Of a stretch of DNA of 64,000 nt, positions 46,705 through 57,830 are shown in pieces. How positions within the stretch are numbered: the stretch's first letter is position 1; each line of letters starts with the position of its first letter. The DNA is from Acanthococcus lagerstroemiae. Taxonomy: Eukaryota > Arthropoda > Insecta > Hemiptera > Eriococcidae. The notes beneath the pieces are model-generated. The model saw only the letters and a list, made by a program, of their open reading frames with translations, did not search any database and was not told where the DNA came from. The stretch spans positions 27,213,626 through 27,277,625 of the forward strand of contig CM063110.1 of the NCBI GenBank assembly GCA_031841125.1, given 5' to 3'. Both the position numbers and the translations under genes were made by a program.

Positions 46705-47006
46705 AATTTCTACTTAAACGACACTCTTCCTTTTACATATTTTACCGTCAACATTTAATTAATTTCTTATTTTACAATTTATTTAAAACTTTTCATTCTC
46801 ATTTCTTATCATATCAGTTATCTGTGTTTTATGAGTTTGTTTTGTTTTTTTAAGTTTATTTGTTTTGTTTTTTCAAGTTTGTTTGTTTGTTTGTTTGCCT
46901 TTTTCTTTTGTCATCAAGTTATTTGTTTTGTAATATTATTTCCCTTTATCGTAATTGGCCTACCGGCTGTAATTAAGGGAATGAAAATTATATTATTATT
47001 ATTATT

Positions 47007-47250
47007 GGGGTCTGGTTGGCCGAATGGATAGCGCATCGGTCTCGGAATCCGGAGGTCCTGGGTTCGAGGCCACGTAGCAACTTGCCAGATTTCGACCTAG
47101 GCCGGTTTTTCGACCAGAAAGGAAGAGGGCTAAGACAGCCCTAACAGCCCCCCCCCCGACGTCTCTGAAGCCATGCTCGAAAGGGCGGATTCCAGGGCTC
47201 GGGTTGAGAACAAATTAGAAAAAGATTATTATTATTATCATCATCATCAT
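47007..47250 (+). mobile_element. tRNA-derived SINE, copy 2
   Basis: The head GGGGTCTGGTTGGCCGAATG GATAGCGC with A box and the B box GGGTTCGAGGC are well preserved, and the body matches the copy at 39641. It lies within an ATT repeat: TATTATTATTATTATT precedes it and ATTATTATTATTATC follows the GAAAAAG tail. Either the SINE has an (ATT)n tail or it inserted into one. The head is closest to an Arg- or Ser/Leu-type tRNA by eye; this is not certain. Confidence 0.88.
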
Positions 47251-47847
47251 TTGTCAATCATTGATCATGTTGTTTTTCCGCCATTTTACAAGTAAAATAA
47301 ATCATTTTACACGTAAAATGCCAATCCTGATATTAGGAAACCCTCTTACCGAAACATGTCAAATTGAAGCTTGAAGTCTCTAGTTCATGATGAAAGCTAA
47401 TTTAATGCACTTTATTCGCTCCAATTAGATGAATAAGTTGATTTCCAAATTACTGTTTTCCGTATGGAAGTTTACCATTGGTACAAATCTACAAAACGCA
47501 CTTGTAAACAACTAATACATAAAAAATGGAGCCGTTTCAAGTTCATAAATAAAAACTAGAGACCTCAATCTCTGAATTCATCTATTGTATGACCTAAGAA
47601 AATATTTTATTGACTAGAAAAAGCGAATTCAAGTTACATGTATTCTTATGCATGGTGATAACGTCCATGATCACCTTTTCAGGAAATTTCACGGCAGGGC
47701 TACCAACTTCGGAAACTTCAAGTTTTAGCGCTTATGATATACTTCTGTTATTATGACGCCATATTAATGAGCTGAGTATACTTGAGCGAAAACCGTGTTG
47801 GTTAATCTAGTAGACAGAGCAAAAAAAGTGGGGTCTGCTGGAAAAAA
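47251..47847. other. No supported gene
   Basis: A TACAAGTAAAAT/ATTTTACACGTAAAAT palindromic phrase occurs at 47288-47320. Nothing else recognised before the TIR element. Confidence 0.4.
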
Positions 47848-50180
47848 TTCCAAAGTTAATGGAACTTCTACAAGTTGTTTGGGGGTGCTGCGGGATGACT
47901 CTGTCAAGTTTTCCGTTTTGAGGACCTTGTGCTAACTTGAGGAGGACCGAAAAACCTTAAACTTTTCAAACTTCCTTCGGGTTTTCGCTCATAACTTCTA
48001 AACTAAGCGGTTTTCGACCAAACCGTTCATTTTCAAAGTTGTAGAGCATTAAATTTGCTACACTTTTATATGCATAAACTTTTTCCTAAGCCTAATATCA
48101 ACCGAGATACAGCCGATCAAAGTTAGAGGAATTTTCTCAAAATTGCAAAAATTGGCCAAAACGAAGGTTTTGGCTCTCTAACTATTAATTACCATCAGTT
48201 CTATGGTAATTATGGTATTGATTATCCTAGTGGGATAAGCTACCAAAGCACCAAGGCAGTAGAATGTTATTGGCGTTCCTTGGTGAACCCCTCTACTAAG
48301 TTTGTGTTTTCCAAGACAACCTCAGTCAGCACCATCACGCAGGGAAAATTTCGCTCCAACGACAAAAACAAGATGAATTTCATAACGATGCTGAAGGGTG
48401 AACTGGAAGCCAAGGGGATCCAAGTGAAGCAGGCAGTAGAAGACGTTGATGTGCTGATTGTACAGACTGACAGACTGCTGTCTCAGTTGCCGAGGAGTAC
48501 AACAGTGTCGTCATTACAGGGGAGGACATTGATCTTCTGGTGCTGCTGAATGCTTTGGGGTTTTCAAAGAAAAATGTCTACTTCCAGAAGAGTGGGAAGG
48601 GTAGCACCCCAATCGTCCTTTATTCTTCCCGCTCTTTCAAACACAGGCTACAGGACATACTCTTCCTGAACGCGATAAGTGGGTGCGACACCATCACAGC
48701 ACCCTTTGGAATTGGGAAGAAAAAGGTGATACAGACGTATCAGAAGAACCCCGGCCTCTCCGAGATGTTGGAGATTTTCAAGGATCTCGAGGCAGCTCCT
48801 GCTCAAATTGCTGACGTTGGAGAGAAGTTCTTGGTGAAACTGTATGGAGGGAACACTGAACGTGACAATCTCGATGACCTGAGATACCGCATTTTCACAA
48901 CTGTCGTGGCAAAGCCGAAATGCCAACTTGCCAGACTGCCACCAACCAGAGATGCCGCCAAGTACCATTCATTCAGGACTTACCGACAAGTCCAGACGTG
49001 GATGGGTGGAAGCCAAGGGGTCTACGAGAAGTTGCCATCTGCTTGGGGATGGAAGATTACCAAACGAGGTGGGTATTATTATGTTCGTCATCCCGAAGTA
49101 GTACATTTTTCATTCTTAAAACCCCCCTCATTATTATTCACTCTTGTAACAAAGTCACCAGTGTTAATTGGGTGATTCATATGTTCACAGGTGTGGTTCC
49201 CATCACCACAACAATGGATGCTGCCCCAGAACAGCTGCTCCGCATCGTCAGCTGCAAGTGTACAACTGGTTGCGCCACCGCTGGCTGCAGCTGTAAAAAG
49301 GCTGGTCTGTTGTGCTTCGCATTATGCAAGAGCACTGCGTAGGCACAGCATGCAAAAACAGCCCTCAGCCTGACACCAACGAAGATGATACTGACGACAA
49401 GAGTGAGGAAAATCTCCCCCTTGCGCCTGCACCAAACATGTCCATGGACCCCGACAAGACTGACGACGACGAGGATGGTGCAGCAGCCCCTAAGCGCTCC
49501 AAATTGTTGGTGGCCTCGTGAAGTTTTTACACATAAATTGTATATACTTGTATTATTGTACATACTACCATTATTCTAATATCAATTATAGTCTTTAATT
49601 AATTCTTGGTTATATTATTCATTGATTTCAACTACCTGATCTATGTTTATTGAGGTTCAAGATTATGGGTTGACAGGAATTTACAGTAGGGTGCTGAACT
49701 GCCACTATAACATTGAAATAACTACACTTCACAAAAACAAGCTCTTGGTCAGCTGACCCCCCCCCCCCGTGTTCCAGCATGTCGAAATTGATGAGTGATT
49801 ACCATAAATACCATAGAACTGAGGGTAATTGATAGTTAGAGGGCAAAAACTTTCGTTTTAACCAATTTTTGCCATTTTGAGAAAATTCCTGTAACTTTGA
49901 TCGGCTGTATCTCGGTTAATATTAGGTTTAGGAAAAAGTTTATGCATACAAAACTGTAGCAAATTTAATGCTCTACAACTTTAAAAAGAAACGTTTTGGT
50001 CTAAAACCACTTAGTTTAGAAGTTGTGAGCGAAAAACCGAAGAAAGTCCGAAAATGTTGAGGTTTTTCGGCCCTCCCCTGGTTAGCACAGGGTCCTCGCG
50101 GTGGAAAACTTGACGGAGTCATCCCACAGCACCCTCGAATAACCTGTAAAAGTTCCATTAACTTCGGAATTTTTTCCAGG
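47848..50180. mobile_element. TIR element with nuclease-like spliced cargo gene
   Basis: Two arms of about 370 bp, 47848-48218 and 49808-50180, are inverted copies. Both begin CTGGAAAAAATTCCRAAGTT and share GGATGACTCYGTCAAGTTTT, TTGTAGAGCATTAAATTTGC, GAGATACAGCCGATCAAAGT and TCAGTTCTATGGTA. Between them is a broken gene (48217-49521) for a PIN/XPG-like nuclease with a CXC-type tail. XPG-like nucleases occur in Academ-type transposons, so an Academ relationship is possible but unproved. I could not identify a target duplication. The open frame starts right at the inner edge of the left arm, so its N-terminus is missing. Confidence 0.75.
48217..49521 (+). pseudogene. PIN/XPG-like nuclease with CXC-type Cys-rich tail, broken
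   Basis: The frame opens at DYPSGISYQSTKAVE, runs through KMNFITMLKGELEAKGIQVK and DVDVLIVQT, then an 8-bp duplication (ACAGACTG twice, near 48462-48477) shifts it. It resumes YNSVVITGEDIDLLVLL and NAISGCDTITAPFGIGKKKV: the acidic GEDxD and GCDT residues and the GIGK hairpin are the metal-site and helix-hairpin-helix signatures of PIN/FEN1-like nucleases. A 122-bp intron (GTGGGT at 49069 to TTCACAG at 49190) leads, in phase, to GVVPITTTMDAAPE, then CKCTTGCATAGCSCKKAGL and, after a second shift near 49333, HCVGTACKN and an acidic tail ending SKLLVAS at 49521. Function is unknown; nucleic-acid cleavage is inferred from the fold only. Confidence 0.78.
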
Positions 50181-51426
50181 TACAATGTACAATATCTATT
50201 AGACTATGTACCAAACGTTACGCTTTTTGACATTTTTATGTGAAAAATTTGGCAGAAAATTAATAGGGTTACTTGGCAAACAGGATACGTGGGGTTGGTT
50301 GTCTTTGAATGGCTACCATATAACAGAAATTCGGCGCGGTCGAATCTGTCTGCACCAAAACCTATATAGTGGCACAAAACTGTTTATAACTCTCCCCCCC
50401 CCCCCCCGAAAACAGTGGTGTATGGAAAATATATCTACTCTTCGGAAGTTTTCAATTACTTTTTAATCTTTAGCAGAAGTTTCGTTTTTCGTTCACCGCG
50501 ATTAAAAACGACGCGGATGCCAACGAACCTCGCGAATCCGAAAAGAAGTTAAAATTCAAGCCCGCCTCATAGTTATTAAAATAATTATGTCAGTCGTATA
50601 TCAAAAAAGGATAGCATAGAACTTCTTAAAAGACACCAACGAATGCGAATATACGTACAATATGCTGTTTATAAGAGACATAAATATTAGGTTTTCGGCT
50701 TAGCGTTATAAGTTACTCGGGTAATAAATATCAGCATATATGGGGCGCGCGAAGGTTAACGATGAATAAGAAACATTGTTATAAGTTTTCTTTAATTAAA
50801 TTTTCAACTTGAAGCGTCGCATTCTTTCGTTCTTCCGACTCGCAGCATCTTTTTGCTTCGTTAAAATTTGCAAACCGTGACTGGAAAAATATATTCGGCG
50901 ATCATCGTATCTATAGAGCTTATAGCCTACCCCCTACACTACTTCGCCATTTAGTGGCGAAGTATTAAATAGATCGCGAAAGAAAATGACTATGCGGTTT
51001 TCTCGGCGAATACTTTCGCGATGCAGTTTTTTAATTACAGGGGTGTAGATTCGAAACCCTTGTAATCAGAATAGAATGAACAGACAATGAATTGAAACCG
51101 CACGATTACGTGAAATCTCCACCCTCTCGAATTATCTTGTCGTTACAAGTACATACCTACTTAGCGTGGTGTTTTAAATCCATTTATACGTGGTGTACGT
51201 GAAATTTCTTTCGAAGTCTTCAAATAAAAAGTTTGAGTTTCACTTTGTTAGTATTTTTATTGACAATAAGGTTTCCGGGAGTCAGTCTGTCTTCAGGTGT
51301 CATGATTTTATTACTATGGTACCGTATACTTAGTTCACACTATATAGCAGTGTTTTTCAACCTTTTTTCGAGGCTGCGGTACATTTTAGACCCCATACAT
51401 TTTACGCGGCACTTCAATTCAAAATA
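50181..51426. other. No supported gene
   Basis: A C run (50393-50407) and AT-rich DNA. The short inverted phrase TTCGCCATTTAGTGGCGAA at 50944 is a perfect hairpin. No coding signal. Confidence 0.4.
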
Positions 51427-52210
51427 CGTGGCAGTTTCTATAAAAAGGGGTAACTTTGTCGATCCGACGAATTTTGAGTTACAGACAGTACGTAATAGAG
51501 GAATGAATGCCCATTCCAACGAGCTATCGGCGAGATTTGTAGCGTTTTTTGTTCCAGAGATACAAGCGGTCAAAGATGAATGTAAGGAGAACGCGCAAAA
51601 ACACTTTTTGGGAAAAACGCGTTTAAAGTTAGACACACCTTTTTCTCTCACTCCGTTAAGCGGCCCTAACTCGCCGCGGAATCACGTTACCAGCCTCGAC
51701 GAGGGCTTGTTGGAAAGGTAATTTTTCGCTCCTCTGCGTGGTAACAATTCAGAACATCGGATTTATTTGTGAGCTCCAAAAAACCACAAAGAAGCGAACG
51801 CAGACATTCGCATTCTTTTCTCATTCTCTTTCATAATTCTCTTTCTCTCTCTCCCTCTTCTCTCTCATGCGCGTAAATTTTGTCTCTTCGTTATTCGGCG
51901 GACTTCCCAGACCGATGGCGCGCTAGCATCGGGCCTTCCTCCCTTTCCGCACTTCAGGAAATAGTGCCATAGAATTCTTATCAACGTTAGGATACACTGT
52001 ATGTAAACAATGCCTAGCATTTCATGTAATCCTAACGTTGATAAGGTTCTGTGGAATCTTGGGAAATCCGAATTGCGATGTTTTTTCTGTAGAAATCAAC
52101 CAAAATCTCAAAATTGATTTTTTCGACCAAAAAATTTTGTTTTTATTTTTTCGCGTTTTCTGAGACTTCGATCGATTGACAAAGTTACCCCTTTTCATAG
52201 CAACTGCCAC
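51427..52210. mobile_element. TA-flanked MITE, family A copy 3, interrupted
   Basis: The ends CGTGGCAGTTTCTATAAAAA and (other strand) TGTGGCAGTTGCTATGAAAA match copy 1 and are flanked by TA (51425-51426 and 52211-52212). The interior follows copy 1 in the same orientation, including the CT-rich tract. Copy 1 lacks the 51896-52074 segment, which is a nested insertion. Confidence 0.82.
51896..52074. mobile_element. Nested hairpin-forming insertion inside family A copy 3
   Basis: Copy 1 reads straight from CGTTATT to GCAATG at 5113-5125; copy 3 has 179 extra bases there. The insert has outer inverted ends (GGACTTCCCA and TGGGAAATCC) and an inner pair, ATAGAATTCTTATCAACGTT near 51970 facing AACGTTGATAAGGTTCTGTG near 52035. 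It is GC-richer than its host and noncoding. The family is unknown. Confidence 0.7.
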
Positions 52211-52626
52211 ATATATACATATTTAAAATTCTCTAAAATGAAGGAAATTGTGTACTAAGTAAACATTAAAAATCTCTTAATGAGAGATTTGAGCTTGAGA
52301 TTTCGTACGTAATTCTCTAATACGCGGATTAATTTTCGACAAAAAAACTATGCCATAACGATAACGGACCATAATTATTGAGCATCCGTTCATTCTCCTT
52401 CAGTTCCATTATTCATAATAAACACACCAAAAAATAGCTACTTTTTTTGAAATCTCGCGGCACACCGGTTACAAAACGCTGCTATATAGTCTGCTATCAG
52501 ACACGTTGAGCTGGCAATAGTGAAACTGGTAAAAGTAATAATCAAATCAACCTTTATTCTGTGAGGTACACAACTTACAGTATACCGTTACATTCCTTAA
52601 GTATATCTTCGGTAAGTTTCCGAGCA
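52211..52626. other. No supported gene
   Basis: AT-rich DNA between the MITE and the second LINE copy. TCTCTTAATGAGAGA at 52273 is a short palindrome. Confidence 0.4.
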
Positions 52627-53282
52627 CCCCGTGTGGGAACGGGTAGTAGAATTTTTCCACGGTAACCCTGCCTGTTGTAAAAGGCAACTAAAAGAGAACC
52701 TCAAGGGCTTGCAGCTGGCAAGTGCGGGCGTGGCGCACCCGAGGACCTTACGCTAGTGTCTTAACTTCTTTCAGTCCCTACAGTTAAGCACGTCCCGCGC
52801 TCGAAATCTGTGCGTTAGGCGGGGAACCCGACGTCGGATGCGAAATAAAGACCCGACGACGTAAAGTCGGAATGGTCGTGTGGCACAGACGGCAAAGATG
52901 CTCCCCTCTTAAAATCGAGTTTGTAGCAATGAGGGCCGTCACCTGCGTCGGGTGACCCGTGTACGACAGACAATGAGTTGCCTACCCCCTTCTTTCTGTA
53001 GCCTGTATCTCAGTACAGCTACGGGCCCAATCCCAAGGTTGGTGTTACGTATGTCGAGGGGATGCATGGCTGTTGTGCTAGAACAGTCGCGAATAGGAAC
53101 CTGAGGGATACCGGCTGACCTCCCTCAGTAAGTAAGCTTGCCGTGGTACTCGGAGCGCTGCCACGGTGGACTGTATGGTTTTTTTTTTTTTAAAGTAAGG
53201 AAAGCGAACCAGTTAGGGCTGGCGAAAGCCGGACCGATAGGGACGCTAGAGAGAAGCGTGCAGCGGAGGGCTGTCAGAAGTG

Positions 53283-53435
53283 ATGGACCGAGTGACTCTG
53301 GGCGAGAAGATGGAGACGGAGACCCGGGAACCTGGAGCACCGACGGGTGGACCAGCGGAACCGAAGACATCCACGGGTGGATCGGATGAAGCAGGGACAC
53401 AAGTGGGTGGACCAGGGAACCGGGGATCCGTCTGA
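53283..53435 (+). pseudogene. LINE copy 2 ORF1, in-frame deletion remnant
   Basis: The Met at 53283 (MDRVTLGEKME) corresponds to copy 1 position 23368. The frame runs 50 codons and stops at TGA 53433-53435, the same stop as full ORF1, because bases equivalent to copy 1 23518-24273 are removed between two GTC triplets. The loss is 756 bp, exactly 252 codons. The C-terminal domain is gone, so only the low-complexity head remains. Confidence 0.8.
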
Positions 53436-53462
53436 GGATGACAGAGAAAAGCTATACATGGA

Positions 53463-54453
53463 ATGATAAGGGTATTGCAAATTAATCTGCACCAATGCAA
53501 ATTCGCCTGTTACCTACTGAGCAGGAGGCTGCGAAAGGGGCAAACAAATATATGCCTGTTACAGGAACCATGGTATCATTGGGAACAAGTGAGAGGCATA
53601 CAGATGGCACAGGGGCACCTCATTTATGCAAAAAATGCAGGAAGACCGCATGCAGCGATATTTACGTATCAAGTGAGCTGCACAGAAATACCCGGATTTA
53701 CCCTACGGGATCTTGTGGCGGCCATATTGGAATATGAGAAGGGAGGGAACAAGAAGAAGATAGTGATATGCTCAGCATATTACCCATCTGACTCTCGAGA
53801 CCCTCCCCCAATTGATGAGCTCAGGGAACTGGTGGAATACTGTGTGAGGGAAAAGCTGGACCTTCTCGTCGGATGCGATGCCAACTCGCACCATACTATT
53901 TGGGGGAGTACAGGCACAACTCCGAGAGGGAAAGGGCTAGTGGACTACCTTGCGACACAGGATCTGCTGGTACTGAATGAGGTTTTTCACAAAAGTAAGG
54001 CAAGAAGTTATAGACATAACACTCTGTAATTCCAAACTTCGGGACCGAGTCCAGGGATGGAGAGTGTTGGACGAACCGTCTTTATCGGATCACCGATACA
54101 TCCAATACCACATTCGGGCACCTAAGGAGGAACAAAGAGCTATTAGGAACCCTAGGAAAACAAACTGGGGAGGCTTCAAAAATGATTTAGAAAGACTGAC
54201 GGGGTACAACTGGCAACGGATTCACAACGTAGACGACCTGGAAGCACAAGCCAGCATACTGGATGCTGCACTCAGGCACGTCTACGAGAAGAACTGTGAG
54301 CCTAAGATAATAAAATCACGCAAAACCATCTGGTGGACAGCAAAGTTGGGGAAACGTAGGAAAGACACTCGAAGAAGGCTGAGGGCTGCACTGTAAAATA
54401 ATACACCGGCTTACTGGGAATTATATCATGAGGCTCAAAAAGCATATAAAAAG
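53463..54453 (+). pseudogene. LINE copy 2 ORF2, endonuclease only, broken
   Basis: The frame from 53463 gives the endonuclease start (IRVLQINLHQCKFACYLLSR, VGCDANSHHTIWGS). Fourteen bases present in copy 1 after AATGAG (24826) are missing at about 53981, shifting the frame; the second part (53977-54396) includes SLSDHRYIQYHI. An AAA-to-TAA change ends that frame at 54396. Homology to copy 1 stops at 54453, before the RT. It is not functional. Confidence 0.9.
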
Positions 54454-54455
54454 CT

Positions 54456-55760
54456 CACTAAGTATTTCCTTCAGCTCCCCTCTGGTCCTCAGATATTAGG
54501 ATGATGTCTGCGAATTTCAAATTTTAGATTTCTTACAATTTATGTTTAGGCTCTTGTTAGTCCACCTCAGTTGCCTATGAAGACCTCTTCAAGAGCAGCT
54601 TTAAAAAACAGAGGGGATAGTGGATCGCCTTGGCGAACCCCCTTTCCTATTTGGCGAAGTTGTTGTTGTTTTTGTATTCTTTAGTCCCTGATTAGTGAGT
54701 TGCGTCTCTCCACTTTTTTTTTCTTTCCTGCGCTAATCTTTCATCTCTGAGAAGGATTTACACTTTGTATCCTTATCATCTGCTCTTCATAGCTCATTCT
54801 TTGCCTTCCTTTCCAATTCTTTCCCTCAACCCCTAATAACCCATATCCCGGGATGTCTTACATTATGACCTATCGTTTAACTCTTCTCTTTACGATTATA
54901 TTCGAAATTTCTCTTTTTCCTGCTATTCGCCTCGGTATTTCCTCATTCTTGATCTTTTCTGTCCATTTAAATTTCAAAATTCTCCGATAACACCACATTT
55001 CAAAAGCGCGTATCCTTTTCCTTTCTTGTATTCCTATTGTATTTGGAAATATGGTCCTGTTTTGGTCAGATCGAAGCTTGCTGGAGCTAGTATGCAATTG
55101 ATTTGGTTTTTTGTTTTATAGTTTGGTGATATCCACGTCCACATTTTTCCTTTCCTCTTCTTAAATAAACTATTTACCGCTTTAAGAGTGTGCTCTAGAC
55201 AGAAGTCGATTAACTTTTGTTCTCTCCCATTTCTTATTCCATACACGTATGGTCTTATTCACCCCTCGTCATTTTTTTTGCTCCCCATTCGGCTGTTCAA
55301 GTCCCCATCACTATTACCTGCCATTTTATGCTTCGTTTTTGCTCATTACTGATTTCGTTAACCTGTCTGCAAAAATTTTCATTTTTTTTCTCGTTTGCAG
55401 GGGTTGTTAGCGCATATACCTGTATTATTATTAGCTCGTTCCCATTTTCTGTTTATATCTTCAGCATTGCCAATCTATCGTTTATTCCTTTAGGTTGGGT
55501 ATTCTTCCCCTTCAATCTTTCCTTATTAGAAAACCTACCCCTTTTTGCCCCCATTTATTTCCTATATGTCAGAGAATATTACCTGATTTTAGGCCTATAA
55601 TACTTTCCCCTTTCCTCCTGACTTCCGATATATCTGGTATGTCATTCTTTGACTCTGCGAGAGCTTCCTCCAGTTCTTCCAGACTATCATTGCTTTTTAG
55701 AGTTTTACGTGTTACCAGATATTTTTTACCGAACGGGAGGAGAGAGCAATGATTACAGAT
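54456..55760 (-). pseudogene. Rearranged RTE-like LINE fragments
   Basis: Minus-strand blocks appear out of their usual order. 55560-55050 is endonuclease-like (ELIIIQVYALTTPANEKKM, WNKKWERTKVN). 55097-54870 is the C-terminal segment (RKRIRAFEMWCYRRILKFKW, TEKIKNEEIPRRI). 54690-54590 is the RT block that should come between them (KGGSPRQG-DPLSPLFF-type, then LEEVF). Several sub-families or a local rearrangement could explain it. The 54700-54830 part matches 46010-46160. All frames are broken. Confidence 0.7.
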
Positions 55761-57830
55761 TCTAGATTTTTTTTGTAGTATGTCTTTTTTAGTTTATGTA
55801 AGGAAACGCATTTTTTCAAAATCCGGGAGTTGCTGTAACTGTCTTCTATTTTTACCCAAAAGTTCCGCCAGTCTATTAGCAATGCTGATGAAAAAATATC
55901 TGTTAATGATGTATTATGTAATTTATCGATGTTTGTATTTTCGCCCCTTCAAATATGTGCCAGGATAAGTTGCCTACCTACCCGGTTGAAGGAGGAGCCA
56001 CATCCTTCAAGACATCTCGTACAGGCATATGTAAAAATATTTTGAGAGGAAGCATGTCCCGATCATAAATTTTTTGTTGTTTGAGTATGATTACGAGGCA
56101 GGGCAAAATGAGGTTCCGGAGAGAGGTAATTTCCCCCCTCAGCTCCCAGGCTTACTATACCTGTTATAGGATATTTTGATTCGAAATTGTATTTATGACT
56201 TCCTTAAATACGGAACTGAGCTTAGATAGCGGTCTCTATAGAATCCACTTCTTTTCTACAAAAAAAAAAAATTACTTGAAGGTGTGAGGTGTAAGTTTTA
56301 TGTTCAAACTTTTCAAAGAAAACAAGCCAATATAAATAAATTGAGAAAAGAAAAAGAAATTCCTGGATTTGATGGTCATTGTCGAGAGTTGATTGGTTCG
56401 TGTTAAATGGCCATTTTTCATCGTTGCCAACGAACTGTTATATTTCGTTTTGACATAATATTTTCGAGCTGTTTTCTCGAAGGTGTCTATGATTAGAAAA
56501 GTACGTACCTTTGATGTTGAATGGTGATAAAAGTTTTGATTCCTCCATTATAATATAATTTTAATTTATTTTCCCACTTACTCTCGTGCCCATTTCGAAA
56601 GTTTGATAGCCCGACCTTATGTACTTTCGCGGAGGACGACATCAGCGCATTTATAAGGGAAAAGTATCCAATATTACAGATCGTATTTTGTAATGATTTT
56701 AGATGAGTATACTTATACCTGTAAGGAACGTACATTTTCATTTCAAAACAATTTTAAGGACTTCATCTAAGCTAAAAAGAAAGCATTATTGGCATTATCA
56801 GAATGGTCTGAATTCAATCTGCAATCTTGATTATACAAAGAGCTCGTGAAATAATACGAACCATCTCCTTTTTTGTAGACGTAATTAAGTAATTAATTAC
56901 ACAAATGCAGGTGTTCGTGCGCAAGTTACTTACAATTTCTCAACGCTTGCACGATGTACCACAAATTGAACGCAATTATTGCGGAATTTATTATCATTGT
57001 TCTAAAATCAGATATTAGTTATACAATGTCAGAACATTTGTTCGTTATTTGAGAAGTGTAGCCTGTTGTACACAAGTTTATTTATTAGAATAATCAAATT
57101 TTTTCGGATGTTCCTGGCAAACCAGCGAATTATGGTATCCAGAGAAACACGTCTACCGAATGTTCTACAACTTACCTATTCGATACGAGTGAGAATAATT
57201 CATGCAGAATGGCGAAGCGTTTGGTCATTTTTATGGCCATCATCATCTTGGTAAGGCTTCGTTCATTAATTTTTATAATATCTTTATATCGTCATATATA
57301 GGGACTGCTGGGCGTAATTACGGTAAAGGAGGTAGAGTAAGTTACAAAATACTTAAATTAGAGGGAATAAGTCGACGTGGCCGAGATGTTCGAAGAGAAG
57401 TGGGTAACTTATCATTTCGGAAAAAATCTTGAGAGATGGGGTGGGAAGCAGGCGGAGTTGTAAATAGGAAAGAAGAGGGAATTCCAATACAGGATGAGGG
57501 ATGGTGAGAGGAAAATGAAGATAGAATAAATAGGTGGAGGTTATTTGGAGAGGAGGTACTCATGAGAAAGGCGTGAATGCCAGTTAAGAGACAATAGGAT
57601 CACATCTTGCCTCCTAAAGCCAGTGGAGATGTTTATGTATAACTATCGGTTGGGGGGCTGTGATATCCAACGTGTTCACTATACATATATAAATGTTAAA
57701 TGGTTAGGTATCAAAGGAAATATATGGAAGTAAAATTTAGCAATTTTGAGCAGCAATGAGTGGTCACCCCGTGGAACTCACTAATTTATAAATCTAAATT
57801 AGACGCTTGCATCTAAAATTCAAATAATAG
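55761..57830. other. No supported gene
   Basis: AT-rich DNA with an A run at 56261-56271. Purine-rich 57430-57560 gives open frames by composition only. No element ends were paired. Confidence 0.4.

Larger units (their letters stand above)
52627..54453 (+). mobile_element. R1/LOA-type LINE, copy 2, internally deleted and 3'-truncated
   Basis: It follows copy 1 from the very start of the leader (CCCCGTGTGGGAACGGGTAG) to the linker after the endonuclease, where homology stops at ...CATATAAAAAG. Loss of the 3' end is opposite to the usual 5' truncation of LINEs, so a later deletion or recombination removed the RT, RNase H and tail. Other differences from copy 1: about 40 bp missing before ORF1, a 756-bp ORF1 deletion, and a 14-bp deletion and nonsense change in ORF2. 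No target duplication can be assigned because the 3' end is gone. Confidence 0.92.

Noticed and set aside
39005..52210. Large host gene with exons among the repeats
   Set aside because: Apart from transposon domains I found no exon-like frames with matching splice phases. A long intron cannot be excluded.
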